64,000 nt of DNA from UBA1127 sp965116355. Lineage in GTDB: Bacteria; Chloroflexota; Dehalococcoidia; Lucifugimonadales; UBA1127. The stretch is taken from NCBI GenBank assembly GCA_965116355.1, contig OZ220679.1, positions 2,108,001 through 2,172,000 on the forward strand, read 5' to 3'. Each line of letters opens with the position of its first letter. The first letter of the stretch is position 1. The translations under genes and the position numbers were made by a program. Of this stretch, positions 7,346 through 14,291 are shown one piece after another. The notes under the pieces were generated by a model. The model saw only the letters and a program-made list of their open reading frames with translations, had not been told where the DNA came from and ran no database searches.

Positions 7346-7365
7346 GGGGGTTTTGCAACAAAGCC
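7345..7365 (-). repeat. Right terminal inverted repeat
   Basis: Exact reverse complement of 2746-2766. It is followed directly by the right copy of the 10-bp target duplication at 7366-7375. Confidence 0.93.
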
Positions 7366-7855
7366 ACCCTCCCGGCCAGAAAATCTCTATCATGTGGCGG
7401 TTGTTCTGCCTGAGCCGCCATACGCCGTTGTCGAATATGCGACCGGTTTGCACGAAGGACTTGCTGATCAACGTGGTGAAACCGTTGATCAGCGTCCCCG
7501 CAACAAAGGCGGCGAGGATGGTCGGCGAGTTTCGTTGGAAGCTCCGTATGCCAGGGCCAAAGGCCTCGTAGTCAACCCAGTCCGGAGGCGGATGGAGCGT
7601 TTCATCGAAGAAGTCCCGCATCACCTGGGGAGCCTTCTTCAGCGTCTCATGGTCCTGTTCCATTCCGGCCTTGATAAAGGCGGAGACGTCATGGCGAGGG
7701 AGGGGCGCAATCTCTTCAAGCAGGTCGTCCATTACCGGGTCGCCGATCCACGTGTGAGCGATGTAGCTGTCGGCTGCTTCCTGCTCTATGAGGCGTGCCT
7801 TTGCATAGCTTTCCGCATATGCGCTCGGGGGGACCCGGCCGTTGATCTGGACCAC
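7366..7855 (-). pseudogene. MpaB/DUF2236 oxygenase gene, N-terminal part (interrupted)
   Basis: The first 163 codons of the DUF2236 gene, from a GTG at 7855 preceded by GGAGG. It includes SYIAHTWIGDPVMDDLLEEI, the DFFDETLHPPPDWVD segment and PTILAAFVAGTLINGFTTLISKSFVQTGRI, which are typical N-terminal features of the heme-dependent MpaB/Lcp-like family. The frame runs 7 codons into the transposon (WLCCKTP) and stops. The remainder is at 2044-2745. DNA 7856-8087 upstream shows no gene. Confidence 0.9.
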
Positions 7856-8087
7856 GGTTGCGCGCCTCCATCACCCACCACTCATCCTGCATCAGCAGGA
7901 CTCTATGCTCAGTTCTCTAGCCTACCATGAATGTGGCGAGCATTGTCGGATGCGCAATTCAGGTTGTCCGAACAGGGCAGCGGGGGAATTGGAGTGGTGA
8001 ATGCCGTTGACCTTGAAGCTCGCTCGCCACCCTTGCGCCCGCCACCCCGAGCGGGTAGGGTTCCAGCAGCAACCAAAGGAGGGCAAC

Positions 8088-8474
8088 ATGCCGCAGAAGG
8101 AGATCATCGCGCCGCAGGCGTTGGGCGCCGGGAACCCAAGCCTCTCCCCCGCGACCCGGTTCGGCGACCTGGTGTTCGTCTCGGGGCAGACGGGGCGGAA
8201 CCCCGCGACCGGCGAGGTTGGGGCTGACGTTCGGGAGCAGACGCGCAACGTGCTGGAGCGCATCAAGATCATCCTGGAGGAGGCCGGGACGTCGCTGGAC
8301 AACGTGCTCACGGCGACATGCTGGCTGAAGGACGCGGGGGACTTCGCGGCCTTCAACGAGGTGTACAACGAGTACTTCACGCACGACAAGCCGGCGCGGG
8401 CGACGGTGCAGTCGACGCTGATGGGCCCGGGGCTGGTCGTCGAAATCATGGTCACGGCCTGCATTCCGAGCTAG
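8088..8474 (+). CDS. RidA family imine/enamine deaminase-like protein
   Basis: A 128-residue protein of the RidA/YjgF family. Members usually hydrolyse reactive enamine/imine intermediates from amino-acid metabolism to keto acids and ammonia. The C-terminal RATVQSTLMGPGLVVEI block carries the conserved arginine (R104) and glutamate (E119). The upstream block LVFVSGQTGRNPATGEV is also typical. The ATG at 8088 was chosen because AAGGAGGGCAAC precedes it directly; an open frame runs further upstream but lacks a ribosome site. It stands alone, with a small membrane protein gene 37 bp downstream. Confidence 0.92.
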   Translation: MPQKEIIAPQALGAGNPSLSPATRFGDLVFVSGQTGRNPATGEVGADVREQTRNVLERIKIILEEAGTSLDNVLTATCWLKDAGDFAAFNEVYNEYFTHDKPARATVQSTLMGPGLVVEIMVTACIPS

Positions 8475-8511
8475 CCGCGTTGAGCTCTGCCAGCGATCTC
8501 CAGGGGCTATC

Positions 8512-8952
8512 ATGAGCGTGTATGACCACCTGCAGGGGGGCGAGCAGATCGAGCTGCAACACCCGCCGTTCTACCTGACCAACTTGCGCTTGCTGCGCAG
8601 CGACGACGGGGACGGCTCGTTCCGAGAGGTCCCCCGCATTGGCATGTCGGGGGTCGAGCGGATCCACGTCACCGATCACCGCATCATGGTGGTGGGCGTC
8701 GTGCTCGTCGTCAGCGGGGCGGTGCTGGCGCTCACGCTGGCGCCATTCACAGCGTGGCTCGCAATCGTGGCGGGCCTGTTCGCGCTGCTGATGGGCGCGA
8801 GGGGCAAGCTGGTGGGGCACCAGGTGGTCTCGCCGCGCATCTCCGAGAGGGAGCAGGAGCTGTGGCGGCTGCCGTCGTGGGGGGCGGACAACTTCGTGGG
8901 CAGGCTGCGCGCCATCGCGGCGGAGAACCGGCCCCGGGACCCGGAGTGGTGA
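8512..8952 (+). CDS. Small membrane protein with PH-like N-terminus
   Basis: A 146-residue protein of unknown function. The first 50 residues contain FYLTNLRLLRSDDGDGSFREVPR, resembling the bacterial PH-like layout in which a 'T-N-x-R-L' strand is followed by an acidic turn. Two membrane segments follow, about residues 60-78 (MVVGVVLVVSGAVLALTLA) and 80-95. The C-terminus is soluble and charged, so the protein is probably an inner-membrane protein with cytosolic ends. It may be co-transcribed with ridA. No firm family name. Confidence 0.65.
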   Translation: MSVYDHLQGGEQIELQHPPFYLTNLRLLRSDDGDGSFREVPRIGMSGVERIHVTDHRIMVVGVVLVVSGAVLALTLAPFTAWLAIVAGLFALLMGARGKLVGHQVVSPRISEREQELWRLPSWGADNFVGRLRAIAAENRPRDPEW

Positions 8953-9098
8953 GCTTCGAGGCTTCGGCATAGCTTGGCGGCAAGAGGTATTGGAAGGGCT
9001 AATCCACCGGGGTTGCGGCGCTTTCGAGGCCGTTGTACCTTCTGACCCGCATCCCCTCGCAAATTCGATTTGGGCGCGCGCCCACCAGGGAGGACAGC

Positions 9099-10250
9099 AT
9101 GATCCGCAGCACAGACCGCATCCGCGTTATGCACGCAGGCACCCTGCCCAGGCCGCAGGAGCTCTTCAACATGACGTTGGCCAAGATGCTGGGCCAGCAG
9201 GTTGACGAGGCCGCGCTGTCGCAGTTGGTCAGGGAGGTCGTCCGGGAGAACGTCGGCCTGCAGATTGAGACCGGCATTGACAGCGTCGGCGACGGCGAGG
9301 TGGCCAAGTTCTCCTTCACCCACTACATCGGCGAGCGGCTTGGCGGCATCGAAATGCGCAGGCCGAAGGAAGGCCCGGCGCCGTACGGCGTCAACGGCCG
9401 GGACGAGCAGGAGTTTCCCGGCTACTTTGACGGCAAGCCGGGGTTCACGGGCGCCGGCTCCAACCCCGCTCACTTCGTGGTTGGGCCGCTCACCTACACG
9501 GGCGCCGCCGCACTTCAGGCGGACATCGACATCTTCAACGAGGGGCTGGAGGGGTACTCGCCGGAGGAGACGTTCCTCCCCGCCGCCACGCCGGGCACGA
9601 TCGAGCACTGGCTCGCCAACGAATACTACCCGACGGACGAGGCCTTCCTCTTCGCGCTCGCCGACGTGCTCCACGAGGAGTACAAGGGCATCGTGGACGC
9701 GGGCTTCCTGCTGCAGATCGACGACCCCGACCTGCCCGACGCCTGGCAGATGTTTCCAGACATGACCGTCCCGGAGTACAGGAAGTTCGCGGAGCTGCGC
9801 ATCGACGCGCTGAACCATGCCCTGCGCGACATTCCGGAGGAGAGCATCCGTTTCCACACCTGCTGGGGCAGCTACAAGGGGCCGCATCTCTACGACATCC
9901 CGCTGGCAGACATCGTTGACCTGATCCTGAAGGTGAAGGCCGTGGGCTACTCCATCGAGGCGTCGAACGTCGTGCACGAGCACGAGTGGACGGTATGGCG
10001 CGACGTGAAGCTGCCCGACGGCAAGGTGCTCATTCCGGGCGTCATCGGCCACGCCAGCGACTTCATCGAACACCCGCAGCTCGTTGCCCAGCGGCTGCTG
10101 CGCTACGCGGACCTCGTGGGCAAGGAGAACCTGATGGCGGGCACGGACTGCGGCATAGGGGCCCGCGTGGGCCACCCCAAGGTGTGCTGGCAGAAGTTCC
10201 GGGCGATGTCGGAGGGGGCGCGCATCGCCAGCGCGGAGCTGTGGGGATAG
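9099..10250 (+). CDS. MetE-like (UROD/MetE superfamily) zinc methyltransferase, copy 1
   Basis: A 383-residue protein of the cobalamin-independent methionine synthase C-terminal family. It lacks the N-terminal half of true MetE and so is a short, standalone barrel. Likely zinc ligands are in IRFHTCWGSYKGPH (H and C), the glutamate of YSIEASNVVHEHEW, and the cysteine of MAGTDCGIG. Such short forms transfer methyl groups to or from thiols, or act as epoxide-CoM-type lyases; the substrate cannot be named. The ATG has AGGGAGGA upstream. A very close paralogue with the same length follows 147 bp downstream. Confidence 0.85.
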   Translation: MIRSTDRIRVMHAGTLPRPQELFNMTLAKMLGQQVDEAALSQLVREVVRENVGLQIETGIDSVGDGEVAKFSFTHYIGERLGGIEMRRPKEGPAPYGVNGRDEQEFPGYFDGKPGFTGAGSNPAHFVVGPLTYTGAAALQADIDIFNEGLEGYSPEETFLPAATPGTIEHWLANEYYPTDEAFLFALADVLHEEYKGIVDAGFLLQIDDPDLPDAWQMFPDMTVPEYRKFAELRIDALNHALRDIPEESIRFHTCWGSYKGPHLYDIPLADIVDLILKVKAVGYSIEASNVVHEHEWTVWRDVKLPDGKVLIPGVIGHASDFIEHPQLVAQRLLRYADLVGKENLMAGTDCGIGARVGHPKVCWQKFRAMSEGARIASAELWG

Positions 10251-10397
10251 GGCAGGGTCAACACAAGGGCGATTGATGCGCCTTCCAGATACTTACTATG
10301 TTCCGGCCGGGCTTGCGGCAGAGCCGACGCCGATGTACGTTCACGAAGCATCCCGGCGCACCTGGTTGGTGAGACTGCGCCCACCGAGGAGGAAGGC

Positions 10398-11549
10398 ATG
10401 ATCCGCAGCACAGACCACATCCGGACGATGCATGCCGGCACACTTCCGAGGCCCCAGGAGCTCTTCGCCATGGTCCTCGCCAAGAGCCGCGGCGAATACG
10501 TGGACGAGCCCTTCCTGACCGACAAGCTCCGTACGGTCATCGCGGAGAACGTCGGATTTCAGCTCGAGACCGGCATCGACAGCGTGAACGACGGCGAGGT
10601 GAGCAAGGTCACGTTCACCAGCTACATCAGCGAGCGGATGGGCGGCATCGAGCAGCGCACGCCCAAGGAGGGGGACGCGCCGCCCGGAATCAACGGCCGC
10701 GACATGCAGGAGTTCTCGGGGTACTTTGCCGGGCGCGCCGGCTTCACGGGGACCGGCTCCAACCCGTCCTTCTTCTGCGTGGGGCCGCTCACGTACTCGG
10801 GGCAGGCGGCCATCAAGGCGGACATCGACAACTTCAAGGCCGGGCTGCACGGGTACTCGCCAGAGGAGGCGTTCCTGCCGGCGGTGACGCCCGGCACGAT
10901 GGAGCACTGGCTGGCCAACGAGTACTACCCCACTGACGAGGCGTTCCTCTTCGCGCTGGCGGACGCGCTGCACGAGGAGTACAAGGCCATCGTGGACGCG
11001 GGCTTCCTGCTGCAGATCGACGACCCGGACCTGCCGGACGGGTGGCAGATGAACCCGGATATGAGCGTGGAGGAATACCGCAAGTTCGCGGACCTGCGCA
11101 TCGAGGCGCTGAACCATGCCATCGGGGACATCCCGGAGGAGATGGTGCGCTTCCACACGTGCTGGGGAAGCTACAAGGGCCCGCACAGGTACGACATTCC
11201 CCTGGAGGACATCGCGGACCTGATCCTGAAGGTGAAGGCCGTCGGCTACTCCATCGAGGCGTCGAACCCGATGCACGAGCACGAGTGGACGGTGTGGCGG
11301 GACGTGAAGCTGCCGGACGGCAAGGTGCTCATTCCGGGAGTCATCGGCCACGCGAGCGACTTCATCGAGCACCCGCAGCTGGTGGCGCAACGGCTGGTGC
11401 GGTACGCGAGCGTCGTGGGCAAGGAGAACCTCATGGCGGGGACGGACTGCGGGATCGGGTCGCGGGTCGGGCACGCGAAGGTGTGCTGGGAGAAGTTCCG
11501 GGCGATGTCCGAGGGCGCGCGGATCGCGAGCGCGGAGCTGTGGGGTTAA
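10398..11549 (+). CDS. MetE-like zinc methyltransferase, copy 2
   Basis: A 383-residue tandem paralogue of the upstream gene, nearly collinear with no gaps. It keeps the same zinc-site motifs (VRFHTCWGSYKGPH, YSIEASNPMHEHEW, MAGTDCGIGS). The ATG is preceded by GAGGAGGAAGGC. The first codons MIRSTDxIRxMHAGTLPRPQELF match copy 1. Differences cluster in the first third (LAKSRGEYVDEPFLTDKLR), so the copies may differ in substrate rather than mechanism. The gene ends 23 bp before a strong intrinsic terminator. Confidence 0.85.
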   Translation: MIRSTDHIRTMHAGTLPRPQELFAMVLAKSRGEYVDEPFLTDKLRTVIAENVGFQLETGIDSVNDGEVSKVTFTSYISERMGGIEQRTPKEGDAPPGINGRDMQEFSGYFAGRAGFTGTGSNPSFFCVGPLTYSGQAAIKADIDNFKAGLHGYSPEEAFLPAVTPGTMEHWLANEYYPTDEAFLFALADALHEEYKAIVDAGFLLQIDDPDLPDGWQMNPDMSVEEYRKFADLRIEALNHAIGDIPEEMVRFHTCWGSYKGPHRYDIPLEDIADLILKVKAVGYSIEASNPMHEHEWTVWRDVKLPDGKVLIPGVIGHASDFIEHPQLVAQRLVRYASVVGKENLMAGTDCGIGSRVGHAKVCWEKFRAMSEGARIASAELWG

Positions 11550-11571
11550 CGGGACGACTGCAGAGGAACAG

Positions 11572-11605
11572 AAAGAGCCCCTCAACAGAGGGGCTCTTTG
11601 CTTTT
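11572..11605 (+). terminator. Intrinsic terminator after the MetE-like pair
   Basis: AAAGAGCCCCTC (11572-11583), a 4-nt loop, then the perfect complement to 11599, followed by GCTTTT. The 12-bp stem lies 22 bp after the second MetE-like stop codon. Confidence 0.88.
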
Positions 11606-11614
11606 GAGACCGGT

Positions 11615-11689
11615 TGGTAGCGGGGGGAGGATTCGAACCTCCGACCTTTGGGTTATGAGCCCAACGAGCTGCCGCTGCTCCACCCCGCG
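11615..11689 (-). tRNA. Initiator tRNA-Met (CAT anticodon)
   Basis: Reading the minus strand from 11689: acceptor CGCGGGG, D-arm GAGC...GCTC, anticodon arm TTGGG-CTCATAA-CCCAA, T-arm GGAGG-TTCGAAT-CCTCC, acceptor 3' side CCCCGC, then T, A73 and an encoded CCA. Three stacked G-C pairs in the anticodon stem and the unpaired first base (C1 against T72) are initiator hallmarks. The terminator of the convergent gene lies just 10 bp away on the other strand. Confidence 0.95.
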
Positions 11690-11833
11690 ACGGTAGCCCT
11701 CTGTGACGAGGAGCCGCTTCCAGTGTACACCGTTGACTGGGACGCCGTCCACCGCCGTCGCCTCCTTCGAGAGCCTGAGGAGAGGCTTCCTACGCTCGCT
11801 GGGGGAAGGGGCAAGGGATTCGTTTTGTTGGAT

Positions 11834-12024
11834 TTTTGCCACTACGTGCTTCGTTTCCTTTCCCTACGATTTGCTGTTTCGCCAGATATGCGAAACGGAG
11901 TCGTTCCGGCGCGAAAAAATTCGGCTCGCCGGGTGGATCCGTAGCTGGAAACGACTCTTTCAGATACGGAGTCGACTTCCGATAACGACTGGGAACGACT
12001 GTCCGGGCTATGGGGTCCGGCAGT
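11834..12024 (+). repeat. 191-bp dispersed repeat, copy 1
   Basis: Closely matches 30637-30828. Internal features are GAGTCGTT...AACGACTC arms, an A-rich GCGCGAAAAAA tract, and three copies of ACGACT in the second half. Both copies are followed within about 60 bp by a family A hairpin. A degenerate relative may lie at 19690-19785. Confidence 0.85.
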
Positions 12025-12272
12025 GGCGGTGGGCCGACTTCATGCGAGTCGCCCCTAGGGAGAGGGCACTCATGGGTTCCCGCCTGCGCGGGAACGACGA
12101 GGCGGGGGAGGTGGGCGGGGGCCGCGTGTTCGTGCTCCATGGGTGGAGGGTAGCGGGGCTGCGGGAGAGTGCGCGAGAGGTTGGTGGCAGTGGGGTGCAC
12201 CATCCGTCGAGAGCCTGTGGGGTTGTGCGCGGCCTTGGTCTCGGGGGGCGGAGTGATTCCATGCGAGCGCCC

Positions 12273-12309
12273 GGTCTCCTGGAGCCTCATCGAGAGGCTC
12301 CAGGAGACC
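12273..12309 (+). repeat. Long hairpin repeat, copy 1
   Basis: GGTCTCCTGGAGCCTC, loop ATCGA, then a perfect 16-bp complement. The surrounding 160 bp is repeated at about 19999-20155, where the hairpin (20090-20126) keeps its pairing through a T-A to C-G exchange. Confidence 0.85.
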
Positions 12310-12763
12310 CCTTCGACGGGGCTCAGGGCGAACGGGGGCTGGGTTCCCGCCCCGTATCGGAGTACGGGGCAGGCTCTGCGCGGGAACGACGAGGCGGGGG
12401 AGGTGGGCGGGGGCCGCGTGATTGTGCTGCATGGGAGGAGGGTAGGGGGGAGGGAGGGGCACGCGCGAGGGGTTGGTGGCAGGGGGGTTCTGGGCACCGG
12501 CTTTTGCCGGTGAAACGATGAGGTGGGGGACAGGGATGAGGGAGCGGCGGGGGCTGCCCTAGCGGGCAGTGGGCGAGTCGCGACTCGCCCCTACGAGGGG
12601 GGCGCGTGGGGCGCGGGCATGGGTTCCCGCCTGCGCGGGAACGACGAGGGCGGGGGCCCGGGAACGATGGGCTGGGGGCGTGGGAACGAGGAGGGCGGGG
12701 GCGTGGGGATGTCGCTGGTGGGCGCGGTTGCGTGCGGGGGGCGCTCATCCTATGCTGCGGGCC

Positions 12764-13930
12764 ATGAACCTGCCGACACCGTCCGAGAACCACTCCGCCG
12801 CGTTTGTTTACCACGACCGTTTGACTCGCCATCTGCTGAGCGAGACGCATGTTTTCCGGCCGTACCGGCTTCGGTACACGTATGAGCTGCTGGAGGCGCT
12901 GGGGGCGTTCTCGCTGGGGAACTCGGCGCTGGTCGAGCCGCGGCAGGCGCGGGTGGAGGAGGCGCTGAGCTTCCACTCGGCGGCGTACGTGGAGGCGGTG
13001 GCGGCGCTGAGCCGGGGCGAGCGGCTAGAGGAGGCGGCGCTGTTTAACTTCGCGGCGGGCGGCATGGGCGACAACCCGGTCTACTCGGGGATGTACGACG
13101 CGGCGCTGTGGACGACGGGGGCATCACTGACGGCGGCGGAGGAGCTCCTGAGCGGGCGGCGCTCGGTGGCGGTGAACTTCTCGGGCGGGCTGCACCACGC
13201 GATGCCGACGCACGCCTCGGGGTTCTGCATCTTCGACGACCCGGTCATCGCGATCAAGCACATGGCGTCGGCGGGGGCGCGGGTGGCGTACGTGGACATC
13301 GACTGCCACCACGGCGACGGCGTGCAGATCGGCTTCTTCGACACGGACCAGGTGCTGACGATCTCGCTGCACGAGTCGGGGGAGTTCCTGTTCCCGGGCA
13401 GCGGGTTTGTGAACGAGGTGGGCATCGACGCGGGGCGCGGGTTCGCCGTCAACGTGCCGCTGTTCCCGTACACGGACGACGAGACGTACCTGTGGGCGTT
13501 TCGCGAGGTGGTGCCGCCGCTGGTGCAGGCGTTCCAGCCGGACGTGCTGGTGACGCAGCTGGGCATCGACACGCACGTGCTGGACCCGATCACGCACATC
13601 CGGTTGACGGTGCAGGGGTACACACAGGTGGTGCGGGAGCTGGCGGCGCTCTCGCCGGGGCGTTGGCTGGCGCTGGGGGGCGGCGGGTACGACGTCGGCG
13701 CGGTGATGCGGGCGTGGACGCGGGCGTACGGGGTGATGCTGGGGCACGAGTGGCCGGAATCGGCTCCGCCGGAGTTCGCGGCGCGGTACGGCGTGGAGCG
13801 CTTCGACGACGAGGAGCAGGGGCCGCTGCCGCCGGAGGTTGCGGCGCGAGTGCGGAGCTACGCTGAGCAGAGCGTGGCGGCGATCCGTCGGGAGGTGTTT
13901 CCGGTGCATGGGCTGTCGCGGGGGGCGTGA
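12764..13930 (+). CDS. Histone deacetylase family (AcuC-like) deacetylase
   Basis: A 388-residue zinc deacetylase of the AcuC/HDAC family. AcuC-type enzymes remove acetyl groups from lysines, classically of acetyl-CoA synthetase. Active-site features are all present: the H144-H145 pair in SGGLHHAMPT, zinc ligands D180 and H182 in VDIDCHHGDG, D269 in LGIDTHVLDP, and the glycine-tyrosine loop ALGGGGYD. The ATG at 12764 gives the normal family N-terminus; another at 12752 is in frame. No acs or acuA gene is adjacent, so the substrate is an inference. Followed by repeat DNA. Confidence 0.9.
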   Translation: MNLPTPSENHSAAFVYHDRLTRHLLSETHVFRPYRLRYTYELLEALGAFSLGNSALVEPRQARVEEALSFHSAAYVEAVAALSRGERLEEAALFNFAAGGMGDNPVYSGMYDAALWTTGASLTAAEELLSGRRSVAVNFSGGLHHAMPTHASGFCIFDDPVIAIKHMASAGARVAYVDIDCHHGDGVQIGFFDTDQVLTISLHESGEFLFPGSGFVNEVGIDAGRGFAVNVPLFPYTDDETYLWAFREVVPPLVQAFQPDVLVTQLGIDTHVLDPITHIRLTVQGYTQVVRELAALSPGRWLALGGGGYDVGAVMRAWTRAYGVMLGHEWPESAPPEFAARYGVERFDDEEQGPLPPEVAARVRSYAEQSVAAIRREVFPVHGLSRGA

Positions 13931-14291
13931 CGGGGGGCGCCTGTTCCGCCTTTCTGGATTCCGGCTTTCGCCGGAAAGACGTGGGGTGAGGGGGCGTTCG
14001 CCCTTCGATTTCCCTCCTTCGTCAAGCTCAGGACGGGGTCAGGGTGAACGGCCCGTGGTGAGCCTGTCGAACCACGGGCGGGGGGTAGGCTCACCACGAA
14101 CGGGGGGTGGCCTCAGGGCGGACGGCCCTTCGCGTTTGTCGGGGTTCCTGCCTGCGCAGGAACGACGAGGTTGGGAACGAGTGGGGGCGGCCCTTGTGGC
14201 CGCCCCATACGTCTGTCTTGGCTTCCTGCCTTTCCGGTAACGACAGTGGGGGTGCTGGATTCCCGCTTTCGCGGGAATGACGGTTGTTTAG
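13931..14291 (+). repeat. Repeat DNA between acuC-like gene and dnaK
   Basis: Family A-type hairpins at about 13955-13981 (TTCCGGCTTTCGCCGGAA form), 14146-14169 and 14252-14282, plus family C units around 14024-14110. No gene seen. Confidence 0.75.

Larger units (their letters stand above)
2746..7365 (-). mobile_element. 4.6-kb transposon with HNH-helicase cargo
   Basis: A complete element of 4,620 bp. It has perfect 21-bp inverted ends (2746-2766 and 7345-7365, beginning GGCTTTGTTGCAAAAC) and a flanking 10-bp target duplication. All four genes read on the minus strand: a 77-residue HTH protein, a 734-residue HNH-DEAH helicase, a 218-residue unknown protein, and a 430-residue SWIM/DDE transposase. 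It interrupts a DUF2236 gene. G+C is visibly lower than in the flanks, as expected for a recent arrival. The ends resemble the terminal GGNNCTGTTGCAAA of IS6-family elements, but the transposase is longer and of the DDE_Tnp_1 type. The 10-bp duplication is more like IS4-superfamily insertions. Confidence 0.93.
11690..12763 (+). repeat. Non-coding repeat island before the deacetylase gene
   Basis: No convincing gene. It contains a 191-bp dispersed repeat (11834-12024; second copy 30637-30828), family A hairpins at 12075-12098 and 12621-12648, a nested A variant (12341-12392), and a long hairpin with 16-bp arms (12273-12309). It also contains a family B hairpin (about 12494-12520) and a family D palindrome (12571-12590). 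Open frames here are low-complexity arginine/glycine/proline strings produced by the repeats. Confidence 0.8.

Noticed and set aside
2746..7365. Composite transposon bounded by two insertion sequences
   Set aside because: Only one transposase is present and the ends are a single pair of inverted repeats, so it is one unit element.
8953..9098. Cobalamin or SAM riboswitch before the MetE-like genes
   Set aside because: The 146-bp gap lacks recognisable conserved boxes of either class.
8676..11585. Long minus-strand frames over the MetE-like genes
   Set aside because: They mirror the two real genes and have the same shadow composition (repeated RVRQ/LLVLVH strings).
11703..12521. Open frames of 130-270 codons in the 11.7-12.5 kb island
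   Set aside because: Made of repeat-derived phrases such as SRLRGNDE and RRSRAGGNP; the same phrases appear in every hairpin island.
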